From assembly GCA_001871685.1 (NCBI GenBank), contig MNVK01000086.1:1-25199 (forward strand): 25,199 bases of DNA, in the 5' to 3' direction. The notes beneath the pieces were generated by a model, which made no database searches, had not been told where the DNA came from, and saw only the letters and a list, made by a program, of their open reading frames with translations. Numbering within the stretch: the first letter of the stretch is position 1; the number at the start of each line of letters is the position of its first letter. This stretch comes from Nitrospirae bacterium CG1_02_44_142 (GTDB lineage: Bacteria; Nitrospirota; Thermodesulfovibrionia; Thermodesulfovibrionales; UBA1546). Positions 14,351-21,535 of the stretch are shown piece after piece. Position numbers and translations under genes: made by a program.

Positions 14351-15515
14351 TTCTGCCAACAATATTAAAGATTAAAGGATATGGCAATAAATGAATAAAG
14401 AAAAAATTGCCCGGATTTGCTGGAATACCAATGGATGGCTCAAACCATCCGGCATGGCTGGCAAGAGCAAAAACAAATATGCATATGAGTACCGTGTTGG
14501 GTTCGGTCATGAAGAGTGGCTATTGGATACGACAAAAAACTATAAAGGGTATCACTATGCTTACCTGCAACCAATTGGACTTCATCGCGAAAAATACAGA
14601 GGACAGACGTTCAATATTTCTCTTTATTCCATAAATGAGGAAACAAAAAAGAGGTGGTGGCTTGGCGGTATTCGGAACGTTACAGTAACGACCAAGGAGG
14701 AATCTCAAGAGGCATTCCTTGCTTATAAAAAAAATGGCTGGCTCACGGAAATGGAAGAACAAATTCGCAGTGTAGGAGGAAAAGTCCAAGAACTCGGCAA
14801 AACAAAACTGGAAGACTTTTTTGTCATACGTTTCCGCCCTCGTTCTCTTGACCTCTTAGATACACCTTTGGAATTTTCGCGGCGTGATCCTGCTGTCAAA
14901 GCAACATATTATGTTTTGCTGAACAAAGATAAGATGCCCAAATTACTTTCACCTAAGAAGCAATTCAGTTTCCGTCATGGCCACACGAAGAAGAAAGGTA
15001 CAACTGAGTCGAGCTATGAGGCGCACTCATCCAATATTGACCTTGTTCACAATAGAATTCAAACCAAAATATATCAGCAGCTTGCCAAAAAATTCGGAAA
15101 AGAGAATATAGGGACAGAAGTAGATGCGGGCTATGGATCGCTAATTGATGTTGTCATCAAGGAAGCCAATGACAAGTATATATTCTACGAAATAAAAACA
15201 TCATATTCTGTACGACTGAGCATTCGGGAGGCACTGGCCCAGCTTCTTGAATACGCCTATTATCCAAATAGAAATAATGCCATAAAAATTGTCGTGGTAT
15301 CCCCGAATGCTATTACAAAAGAAGCTCAATCATATCTGGAACACCTTCGTAATCGTTTCGGCATTCCTGTGTATTATCAAAGATATGACCCTGAACAGGA
15401 AGAACTTGAAGACAAAATATACTGAAAAGGGCAGAACAAATTGCTCAACCAGACTCGCAATAAACGCAGTTTGGTTTTCATCTTTGGCCTGTCCACTCAC
15501 TGGTTAGCACGGTCG
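14351..15515 (+). mobile_element. Integron gene cassette 1
   Basis: Left boundary G/TTCTGC at 14350-14356. This is the exact reverse complement of the R'' core GCAGAAC (15431-15437) in the attC at the other end, as expected for a cassette that circularises by joining its ends. It holds one ORF starting 40 nt inside, then attC. The right boundary is G15515/TT. No integrase gene is in the window. Confidence 0.8.
14391..15425 (+). CDS. Cassette-borne PD-(D/E)XK nuclease-domain protein
   Basis: 344 residues. The N-terminal module (about 1-165; ICWNTNGWLKPSG, YEYRVGFGHEEWLLD, GYHYAYLQPIG, RWWLGGIRNV) looks like a discrete fold that I cannot name with certainty. A basic linker follows (about 188-205, KKQFSFRHGHTKKKG). 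The C-terminal nuclease domain (about 215-335) carries E243, D253 in SLIDVVI, E267-x-K269 in FYEIKT and Q284 in ALAQLLEY, the PD-(D/E)XK signature with the trailing Gln. This architecture (reader-like module plus nuclease) recalls modification-dependent restriction enzymes, but no reader family is proven. AAAGGA lies about 11 nt before ATG 14391. No methyltransferase is nearby. Confidence 0.75.
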   Translation: MNKEKIARICWNTNGWLKPSGMAGKSKNKYAYEYRVGFGHEEWLLDTTKNYKGYHYAYLQPIGLHREKYRGQTFNISLYSINEETKKRWWLGGIRNVTVTTKEESQEAFLAYKKNGWLTEMEEQIRSVGGKVQELGKTKLEDFFVIRFRPRSLDLLDTPLEFSRRDPAVKATYYVLLNKDKMPKLLSPKKQFSFRHGHTKKKGTTESSYEAHSSNIDLVHNRIQTKIYQQLAKKFGKENIGTEVDAGYGSLIDVVIKEANDKYIFYEIKTSYSVRLSIREALAQLLEYAYYPNRNNAIKIVVVSPNAITKEAQSYLEHLRNRFGIPVYYQRYDPEQEELEDKIY

Positions 15516-15521
15516 TTATAA
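15431..15521 (+). other. attC site of cassette 1
   Basis: Core R'' GCAGAAC (15431-15437) and R' GTTATAA (15515-15521) pair through AAC/GTT. L'' TGCTCAACCAG (15442-15452) pairs with L' CTGGTTAGCA (15500-15509) over 10 bp, with one bulged C at 15446. Such an extrahelical base is diagnostic of attC sites. The outer limits are close to the size of classical 59-base elements. Confidence 0.82.
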
Positions 15522-16580
15522 AACATAAAAAGGAGAACCAATGCCGAAGATTCATTACTTTCAGCGATATTCTTCAGTTGAAAACACAGTTACCAACAAC
15601 ACACTTCAGCTATTCGCCAGGATTTATAATTACTCGACATCTCAAGCATCTAAAGTGCTTAGTGAACTATCTGGTGAGCCAGTTGAAATTGGTATTGAAA
15701 TTAATCAGCAGGAACGCGCAAAAGACTCAGTTCCTGATGGTACAATAATTCAAAGAAGTTTTAAGGTTTTGGTAGAAGCTAAGGTAGATGCTGGAGTTGA
15801 CACCGACCAACTCATAAGGCATGCTGCAAACTTTTCCAATGAATCGCAAAAAATATTGCTTCTCTTGACGAAGCAACCAATTGAGAAAAAGGAGGAAGAG
15901 AACATTAGTCGGCAGATACTCGCAGCCCATCCAGGCGTCGTTTTCAAGAACATAACCTATGAAGGAGTATGCAAGGCAATTAGGGGGCTGTTCAAGGACT
16001 ATGAATACGAAATGTATGCACTGGTGGATGACTATGTTGAATATTGCAATGATGCCAATCTTTTTGATCAATCAAAGTTTCTTATGCGCATCTTGCCTTG
16101 CGGTGAGAGCGTTGAGATCAACAAAAAATACGGAATATATTTTCATCCATCAGATCGTGGATATACAAATCATTCTTTTGTAGGAATCTATGCCAACAAG
16201 ACAGTGCAATCTATTTGGGCTATTGATAGTGTTTTTGATATTGAGTTTGATGGCACTAAACTAAAAAAGAAGCTCATCCAGGGTCGGGCTACAAATGACT
16301 ATGACGAGAAAATCATCGGCATAATTAAGGATGCAAAAAAAGAATGTGGATACAATGTTGAAGATGGCCACCGTTTCTTCTGCGGTTCGCCAGCAGAAAC
16401 AGATTACAAAAAGTCTTCGGCGGGAGGAATTCAAGGAGCACGTTTCATCAACCTAAGGGATGTCATTGGCGAGTTCACTGATACAAAAGATGTTGCAAAA
16501 AAATTGACTGGTAAACTATGGGAATAATGACATAACTGGGGATCGAGTGCGGCTCAAAAGGCCGCGCCTCATTGCCGTCG
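15516..16580 (+). mobile_element. Integron gene cassette 2
   Basis: Begins TTATAAA at 15516 and ends G16580. The start (G)TTAT matches the complement of its own attC R'' core, ACATAAC (16530-16536), over GTTAT. One ORF with AAGGAG at 15530-15535 starts 25 nt inside. Same orientation as cassette 1. Confidence 0.78.
15541..16527 (+). CDS. Cassette-borne PD-(D/E)XK nuclease-like protein
   Basis: 328 residues. The N-terminal domain (about 1-150) opens with HYFQRYSSVENTVTNNTLQLF. It carries D66 in DSVPDGTI, E79-x-K81 in VLVEAKVD and Q90 in DTDQLIRH, the PD-(D/E)XK pattern. The following segments (ILLLLTKQP, HPGVVFKNITYEGV) fit strands of the same fold. The C-terminal half (about 180-328) is a separate region of unknown function (GIYFHPSDRGYTNHSFVGIYANKTVQSIWAID, GGIQGARFINLRDV). 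I know similar uncharacterised nuclease-like proteins, but no assigned name. AAGGAG lies 5 nt before ATG. Probably anti-phage; this is inference from nuclease fold and cassette location. Confidence 0.75.
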   Translation: MPKIHYFQRYSSVENTVTNNTLQLFARIYNYSTSQASKVLSELSGEPVEIGIEINQQERAKDSVPDGTIIQRSFKVLVEAKVDAGVDTDQLIRHAANFSNESQKILLLLTKQPIEKKEEENISRQILAAHPGVVFKNITYEGVCKAIRGLFKDYEYEMYALVDDYVEYCNDANLFDQSKFLMRILPCGESVEINKKYGIYFHPSDRGYTNHSFVGIYANKTVQSIWAIDSVFDIEFDGTKLKKKLIQGRATNDYDEKIIGIIKDAKKECGYNVEDGHRFFCGSPAETDYKKSSAGGIQGARFINLRDVIGEFTDTKDVAKKLTGKLWE

Positions 16581-16586
16581 TTAATT
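16530..16586 (+). other. attC site of cassette 2
   Basis: R'' ACATAAC (16530-16536) pairs with R' GTTAATT (16580-16586) through TAAC/GTTA. L'' ATCGAG (16542-16547) pairs with L' CTCAT (16568-16572), with a bulged C at 16544. The inner stem TGCGGC/GCCGCG (16548-16553, 16561-16566) closes a 7-nt loop. The bulged C is in the same box as in the first attC although the sequences differ. Confidence 0.8.
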
Positions 16587-16590
16587 AACG
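16579..16590. repeat. Perfect palindrome at the right cassette border
   Basis: CGTTAATTAACG, a 12-bp perfect palindrome spanning the predicted recombination point G16580/TT. It provides both a GTTA and a TAAC core in opposite orientations. Confidence 0.7.
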
Positions 16591-16756
16591 CCCAATCGAA
16601 ACAATCCGACATGCCGTCTTCTTAAAAATGTTTGTTACTGTGAGAAATCTGCTCCTCAAGTGTCTATCACAGCCATAATTATGAAGTTTGCCCAGGAAAA
16701 GGAAAAATAATTTTTTTCAACTATTACTCCCTCCGGTCTATACCCAAAAGAGCAGA

Positions 16757-16791
16757 AGTTCGACAGGTCAAAGTTCAAAAGTCAGAAGTAC
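16757..16791. repeat. Degenerate intergenic heptamer array
   Basis: Five units with 7-nt period: AGTTCGA, CAGGTCA, AAGTTCA, AAAGTCA, GAAGTAC. It is the only clear intergenic member of the heptamer class in this window. The surrounding 16591-16858 interval has no gene that I can support. Confidence 0.6.
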
Positions 16792-16858
16792 GGCAGTTCA
16801 GCGATGCGAGATAACAAAAAAATCAACAAATACATAACAAACCTGCTAAAATAGAGCC

Positions 16859-17170
16859 ATGAAACAGGCAGTGAAAAATGTTAGGGAAGCTAAAGCAGTT
16901 CTGAAAGAGCATAAGGATGAAGTTATTCAAAAATACCGTGTGAGCGAACTCGGCATCTTCGGCTCTTTTGTCCGTGGCGAGCAGAAAAAAGGAAGCGACA
17001 TTGATATTCTGGTGGAATTCAATGAGAGAAATATACCTGGTCTACTCAAACTCATAGAGATGGAAAGATATCTGGAGAAGCTTCTCAGAAAAAAGGTTGA
17101 CCTCGTTAGAAAAGGAGGCATACGCCCCGAGCTTAGGAAAATAATCATGAAAGAGGTCGTCTATATATGA
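16859..17170 (+). CDS. mntA: MntA-type nucleotidyltransferase antitoxin
   Basis: 103 residues of the minimal nucleotidyltransferase fold: GSFVRG at 35-40, SDIDIL with D47 and D49, and a third acid D81 in KKVDLV. In MntA/HepT systems this protein modifies (AMPylates) the HEPN toxin and neutralises it. It overlaps the downstream HEPN gene by 4 nt (ATGA). Ribosome binding site weak; TAAAAT lies just upstream. Close to the cassettes but outside their boundaries. Confidence 0.9.
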   Translation: MKQAVKNVREAKAVLKEHKDEVIQKYRVSELGIFGSFVRGEQKKGSDIDILVEFNERNIPGLLKLIEMERYLEKLLRKKVDLVRKGGIRPELRKIIMKEVVYI

Positions 17171-17532
17171 AGAGGGAATGGACGCTCTTCATTAAAGATA
17201 TTTACGACTCAGTACAGTACATAAAGAAATTTGTTGGCAAAATGAATCGCAAGGAATTTCTTGCTGATGAAAAGACCAGAAGTGCTGTCGCGTTCAAGAT
17301 CGAGAATATAGGGGAAGCATCCAAGAACATACCGAAGGAGATAAAGGCAAAGTACAATGACATTCCCTGGACTGAAATGGCAAGGATGAGGGATAAAATC
17401 ACGCATTTCTATTTCGGGATAGATTACAAAGTCGTTTGGTCAGTTGTAAAAAAAGAATTGCCTGTCATAGAACCTGCCATTACAAAGTTGTTAGGTGATC
17501 TGAAGGCATTTAAATCCACTAAAAAGAAATAG
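17167..17532 (+). CDS. hepT: HepT-type HEPN ribonuclease toxin
   Basis: 121 residues, all helical HEPN fold. The catalytic RxxxxHxY motif is R75-DKIT-H80-F-Y82, intact. Supporting segments are AFKIENIGEASKNIP and IPWTEMARMRDKITH. In characterised pairs the toxin is an RNase controlled by the neighbouring MntA; these modules also act in phage defence. Start overlaps the mntA stop. Confidence 0.92.
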   Translation: MKREWTLFIKDIYDSVQYIKKFVGKMNRKEFLADEKTRSAVAFKIENIGEASKNIPKEIKAKYNDIPWTEMARMRDKITHFYFGIDYKVVWSVVKKELPVIEPAITKLLGDLKAFKSTKKK

Positions 17533-17684
17533 TTTTCACTATCCACTGTTTCCCAATGCAGCCTTGCGGTTGGAACCCGCAATCCCTCATAGAGATTCTG
17601 ATTATTTAGTATCCTGAGCCTTATGCGTACTCCCGTGAGTAATCCTCGTACTGTTTTTTCGGTTTATGCTAACATGACATAAGT

Positions 17685-18467
17685 ATGATTCCTTATCCAA
17701 ATATAAATCCTGAGATTGTGAGAATAGGGCCTTTTGCTTTCAGATGGTATGGCGTTATGTACCTCATCGGATTTGCGGCATCCTATCTCCTTGTCAAATA
17801 TCAGGTTAAGAAAAAGAATATAGCCGTTGGAATGAAAGAAATGGACTCCCTCTATTCCTTTCTAATACTCGGCCTGATGATAGGGGCAAGGCTCGGCTAT
17901 ATCTTGTTTTACAATCTCGCTGACTACATTAGAAACCCGCTTGAAATATTCGCTGTATGGCGCGGAGGAATGTCCTTCCACGGAGGCTTGATCGGATGTA
18001 TTGCGGCAGGTATCCTTTTCTGCAGAAGGTTCCGCTTGAATTACTGGCAAGTCTCAGACCTTGTTGTCGTCACTGCTCCCATAGGGCTTGGCCTCGGAAG
18101 GCTCGGCAATTTCATAAACGGAGAGCTTTACGGCAGGGTTACAAATGTTCCGTGGGCTATGGTTTTTCCTTCAGGAGGGCCATTGCCCAGGCATCCGTCA
18201 CAGCTTTATGAATTTCTGCTTGAAGGCGTCACCCTCTTTGCTATTCTCTGGTTTCTCAAAGATAGAAAATTAAAGCCGGGAATGCTGTCCTCGTTGTTTC
18301 TTATTTTATACGGTATGTTCAGGTTTTTAGCGGAGTTCTTCAGAGAGCCGGACCCCCAGCTTGGGTTTATTTTTGTTTCCTTTACAATGGGACAGATGTT
18401 GAGTGCGGTTATGATATCGGTTGGAATGGGAATCCTGTCTTATAAACGCAATACAAACTCACTCTGA
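17685..18467 (+). CDS. lgt: Prolipoprotein diacylglyceryl transferase
   Basis: A 260-residue inner-membrane enzyme that adds diacylglycerol from phosphatidylglycerol to the lipobox cysteine of prolipoproteins. Seen: SFHGGL with H99, and the signature GRLGNFINGELYGR at 138-151 followed by RHPSQLYEFLLEG. About seven hydrophobic segments are visible, and length is normal. No clear ribosome binding site precedes ATG 17685. The last 9 nt overlap the end of the convergent radical SAM gene. Confidence 0.96.
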   Translation: MIPYPNINPEIVRIGPFAFRWYGVMYLIGFAASYLLVKYQVKKKNIAVGMKEMDSLYSFLILGLMIGARLGYILFYNLADYIRNPLEIFAVWRGGMSFHGGLIGCIAAGILFCRRFRLNYWQVSDLVVVTAPIGLGLGRLGNFINGELYGRVTNVPWAMVFPSGGPLPRHPSQLYEFLLEGVTLFAILWFLKDRKLKPGMLSSLFLILYGMFRFLAEFFREPDPQLGFIFVSFTMGQMLSAVMISVGMGILSYKRNTNSL

Positions 18468-19508
18468 ACTTATAAAACACTGCGGGTCTTCCGCAAGAAA
18501 ATTATTTTCTCCTTTTGCCTGAGAATATGCGTATGCTATTGCCCGGCATCCCCTGCAAACAGCCCACCTGCCGCATTTAGCGCACTTGCCTGAATACTTG
18601 GATTTATCCCTTAAGAGATTCAAAACATCGGATGCTGCCCATATCTCTCTCAATGAATCTCTTCTTACGTTTCCGATGGAAACCGGAAGCCTCCTGCACG
18701 GCGTGACCGTGCCGTCGGGAAGTATGGTTAATCCAGATACCCCTGCGGCGCAGCCACCGTAAGGGGTTGCATCGGATGAAATAGAATTAGCAGGAACTTT
18801 CATCTGCGACGCCACGGGATCGCCGGTAACAATCGTAAAGCCGTTTGTATTTAATGAAAAGATTTCTTCGTATAATTCCTTTACCTTCTCTGTTTTGAGC
18901 ATTCTGTTAAGCATTATCGCCCCTCTCCCTGAAGGCACAAGCCTTGAAAAACCGAGTTTCTGAACTCCGAGGTAATAAGCGAGTTTAACAATATCCATGA
19001 AATAAGGCGCATTCATGTCCGACAAGGTGGTATTCATAGTCACTTCCATACCTGCATTAAGAAGGTGCTTGATTCCGTTGAGCGACGAGGAAAAGCTGCC
19101 GTAGCCGCGTATCCATTCATGAATTTCTTCGGACCCTTCAATGCTTACCTGCACTCCCTTAACTCCAATCCCTGCGAGGGTTTTTGCCTTATCAGAGGTG
19201 ATAAGGGTTCCATTTGATAAGAGATACGTCTCAAATCCCTCCTCCGCAAATTCGTTAAGTATCTCGAAGATATCCAGTCGTAAAAAAGGTTCTCCGCCTG
19301 TGACATTAACACTTGGAGAAAATTCTATGCCGTAGGCCTCTCCCCAGTCTTTGAGCATTCCTGCGACCTCGCTTATAAGCAACTTTATCTCTGCAAGGGA
19401 CATCTCATGCTGCCTTTTCCCTGTCTGATAACAGTGCTTGCACTTCAAATTGCATCTTTCTGTGAGGTGCAGCTGGACAAAAAAATCAAAGCCGTTTGCT
19501 ATAGGCAT
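18459..19508 (-). CDS. Radical SAM/SPASM protein, candidate peptide maturase
   Basis: 349 residues. SAM cluster motif CNLKCKHC (C19, C23, C26), TGGEPFLR, and a C-terminal SPASM domain with cysteines in GGCAAGVSGLTILPDGTVTPCRRLP, KCAKCGRWAVCRGCRAIAYAY and DPQC for auxiliary clusters. SPASM proteins modify peptides, or enzymes and tetrapyrroles (AhbC/AhbD/NirJ). Specificity is not determinable here. AAAGGA lies 4-5 nt before ATG 19508. Upstream on the same strand are a perfect hairpin and a tiny ORF with a strong ribosome binding site, suggesting a precursor-maturase pair. Confidence 0.88.
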   Translation of the reverse strand: MPIANGFDFFVQLHLTERCNLKCKHCYQTGKRQHEMSLAEIKLLISEVAGMLKDWGEAYGIEFSPSVNVTGGEPFLRLDIFEILNEFAEEGFETYLLSNGTLITSDKAKTLAGIGVKGVQVSIEGSEEIHEWIRGYGSFSSSLNGIKHLLNAGMEVTMNTTLSDMNAPYFMDIVKLAYYLGVQKLGFSRLVPSGRGAIMLNRMLKTEKVKELYEEIFSLNTNGFTIVTGDPVASQMKVPANSISSDATPYGGCAAGVSGLTILPDGTVTPCRRLPVSIGNVRRDSLREIWAASDVLNLLRDKSKYSGKCAKCGRWAVCRGCRAIAYAYSQAKGENNFLAEDPQCFISSE

Positions 19509-19564
19509 AGAATCCTTTTTTATGATGTCTTGATATAGTGCCTGGGAAATATTGCTATAAAAGC

Positions 19565-19607
19565 GGCAGATATGACAGAAACTTAAATCATAAATGTCAT
19601 ATCTGCC
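19565..19607 (-). terminator. 13-bp perfect inverted repeat upstream of the radical SAM gene
   Basis: GGCAGATATGACA (19565-19577) and TGTCATATCTGCC (19595-19607) with a 17-nt loop. On the minus strand it is followed by GCTTTTATAG, a short T-run, so it could act as a leaky terminator between the tiny ORF and the radical SAM gene. An operator role is also possible. Confidence 0.6.
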
Positions 19608-19655
19608 TATGAAAGTCTTGTCGCCGGACCGGCGAGTTTAGCTCTTTCAGCCCTT

Positions 19656-19760
19656 TCACTTGCGGCATACCTTGCCGGGATGCTCTTTTGCAGCTTTCTT
19701 CAGGCTGTTCCATAGAGCAGCTTCCTGAGCAAGCGTCTTTTTTGATAGTGCCTTTTTCAT
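19656..19760 (-). CDS. Tiny ORF, 34 codons, candidate precursor peptide
   Basis: ATG 19760 overlaps the PfpI stop (ATGA). AAGGAGG at 19771-19777 lies 10 nt upstream, the best ribosome binding site in the region. The product is basic and helical (MKKALSKKTLAQEAALWNS, then LKKAAKEHPG) and ends KVCRK. Shifting one frame at the GGCAAGG near the end gives an equally coding-like tail (RYAASERAERAKLAGPATRLS) ending at 19607, exactly at the hairpin. The gene may therefore be a 50-residue protein with a frameshift or a sequencing indel. No family is recognised. Confidence 0.55.
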   Translation of the reverse strand: MKKALSKKTLAQEAALWNSLKKAAKEHPGKVCRK

Positions 19761-20284
19761 CCTCTTTTCACCTCCTTCCCTTGGCGTTTAATTATTTTTA
19801 TGGTCTCCCTTAAAAATGCCGGCAGGTCAGACGGCTGTCTTGAGGTAACAAGGTTTCCGTCAACAACCACCTCTTTATCTTCGTAAAAAGCCCCTGCATC
19901 CTTCATCTCTTGAGCAACCGATTTATAGCACGTTGCATGTTTGCCCTTTAACAATCCTGCTGTTATCAAAGTCTGAGGGCCGTGGCATATTGCCGAGACA
20001 GGCTTATTCTTTCGGAAGAAATCACCGGCAATTTCAACAGCCTCTTTTTCCTTTCTTATGGTTTCAGGCGCTCTTCCGCCGGGCAGGATCAGGATGCCGT
20101 AATCATCGGGATTTATTTCCTTCAGCGCTTTATTTGCTTCCACTTCATAGCCGTGCTTGCCCTTTATCTGCCCCCTCTTTACGGATGCTATATCCACCTG
20201 AAGCCCTTCTTCTTTCAACCTGTAGTAAGGCACTAGGAGTTCGGAGTCCTCAAAATTATCCGCGCTGATAATCAATGCCTTCAT
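19757..20284 (-). CDS. DJ-1/PfpI-family protein
   Basis: 175 residues of the class I glutamine amidotransferase-like DJ-1/PfpI fold. E12 (NFEDSELL), the nucleophile elbow AICHGP with C100-H101, and the PGGRAP strand are present. Family members are described as proteases, deglycases or stress proteins; the actual substrate cannot be read from sequence. AAAGGAG lies 6 nt before ATG 20284. Divergent from the alanine dehydrogenase gene and overlapping the tiny ORF downstream. Confidence 0.92.
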   Translation of the reverse strand: MKALIISADNFEDSELLVPYYRLKEEGLQVDIASVKRGQIKGKHGYEVEANKALKEINPDDYGILILPGGRAPETIRKEKEAVEIAGDFFRKNKPVSAICHGPQTLITAGLLKGKHATCYKSVAQEMKDAGAFYEDKEVVVDGNLVTSRQPSDLPAFLRETIKIIKRQGKEVKRG

Positions 20285-20392
20285 GGATTTCTCCTTTCCC
20301 TGTCGGCTAAACGAAAAGTTAATTGCTGTTAATAAAAGTGTATCACCAAAAATAATTGTGTCAAGTTATGTCTGGGTCGGGGTAAGTTGCGA

Positions 20393-20398
20393 TATAAT
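20393..20398 (+). promoter_or_regulatory. Candidate -10 box for ald
   Basis: TATAAT 38 nt before the ald start, in the divergent pfpI/ald region. No good -35 hexamer at 16-18 nt; an activator may be needed. Confidence 0.4.
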
Positions 20399-20435
20399 AT
20401 TTTAAACAACTGATATTTCATAGAAGGAGCCCGTG

Positions 20436-21533
20436 ATGATAATAGGAGTGCCAAAAGAGGTTAAAAAAGAGGAATACAGGGTTGCAATAACGCCTTTTGG
20501 GGTTGAAGAACTCAAGAAGGACGGGCATGCAATACTTGTTGAAACAGGCGCGGGTGAAGGAAGCGGGTTTTCTGATGACGAATATCTTCAGGCTAATGCC
20601 GATATTGCTGACAGGGCAACTGTTTTCAGAAAGTCTGACCTGATTGTAAAAGTTAAAGAACCTCTAACTGAGGAATATGCTTTATTGAGAGAAGGGCAGG
20701 CGGTGTTCACATATCTTCACCTCGCTCCGAACCGTGAACTTACGGATTTGCTTCTTAAGAAAAAGATAACAGGCATCGCGTATGAAACTCTCCAAAAAGA
20801 CGGCGCTCTTCCTCTGCTTGCTCCGATGAGCGAGATTGCAGGCAGAATGGCTCCTCTGATGGGAGCGTATTATCTCCAGAAGATTCATCACGGCGAAGGC
20901 GTTCTTGTAACAGGCACGGCATGTGTGAAGCCTGCAAAAGCAGTAATACTCGGCGCAGGGGTTGTCGGCACAAACTCAGCTCATGTATGTATTGGCCTCG
21001 GAATGGATACAGTTGTAATAAATAAAGGCGTTGAAAAACTTCAGAAACTTGATGAACTTTTTATGGGAAGGGTAAAAACTCTGCTATTGACTTCGCATAA
21101 TATCGCCGAAGAAATAAAGGATGCTGATATTTTAGTCGGGGCTGTGCTTGTGCCCGGAGGAAGAACGCCGATACTCATTACCAGAGATATGCTTAAGACA
21201 ATGAAGAAAGGCGCTGTGATAATTGATGTGTCAGTTGACCAGGGCGGAAGTGTTGAGACGTCGAGGCCGACAACTCATGACAACCCTGTATATGAAGTGG
21301 ATGGAGTTATACATTACTGCGTTGCGAATATGCCCGGCGCATATCCAAGGACATCAACACTCGCACTCACAAATGCAACGCTGCCTTATATAAAGCTCCT
21401 TGCGAACAAAGGCATTGATAAGGCGATAAAAGAAGATTCTGAAATAAAAACAGCCCTTAATACTTACAAAGGCGAAATAACCAACAAAGCGCTTGCAGAG
21501 TCCATGAGAATGCTTTACACATCAAAAAAATAA
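20436..21533 (+). CDS. ald: Alanine dehydrogenase
   Basis: NAD-dependent interconversion of L-alanine and pyruvate plus ammonia. From ATG 20436 the catalytic residues fall at family numbering: K74 in VKVKEP and H95 in FTYLHLAPN. GVPKEVKKEEYRVAITP is the N-terminal signature. The NAD motif is VILGAGVVGTNSA, and VDQGGSVETSRPTTHDNP is the conserved active-site stretch. Length 365 is normal. AAGGAG sits 6 nt before ATG; the GTG at 20433 is too close to it. A two-nt gap separates it from the MFS gene, so they form an operon. Confidence 0.96.
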   Translation: MIIGVPKEVKKEEYRVAITPFGVEELKKDGHAILVETGAGEGSGFSDDEYLQANADIADRATVFRKSDLIVKVKEPLTEEYALLREGQAVFTYLHLAPNRELTDLLLKKKITGIAYETLQKDGALPLLAPMSEIAGRMAPLMGAYYLQKIHHGEGVLVTGTACVKPAKAVILGAGVVGTNSAHVCIGLGMDTVVINKGVEKLQKLDELFMGRVKTLLLTSHNIAEEIKDADILVGAVLVPGGRTPILITRDMLKTMKKGAVIIDVSVDQGGSVETSRPTTHDNPVYEVDGVIHYCVANMPGAYPRTSTLALTNATLPYIKLLANKGIDKAIKEDSEIKTALNTYKGEITNKALAESMRMLYTSKK

Positions 21534-21535
21534 CA

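Noticed and set aside
16582..16640. A further attC starting at AATTAAC after cassette 2
   Set aside because: Only short weak arms (AAACA/TGTTT) can be paired and no ORF precedes it; not supportable.
14391..17532. A restriction-modification system
   Set aside because: No DNA methyltransferase motif (such as DPPY or PCQ-type) was seen in any encoded protein here.
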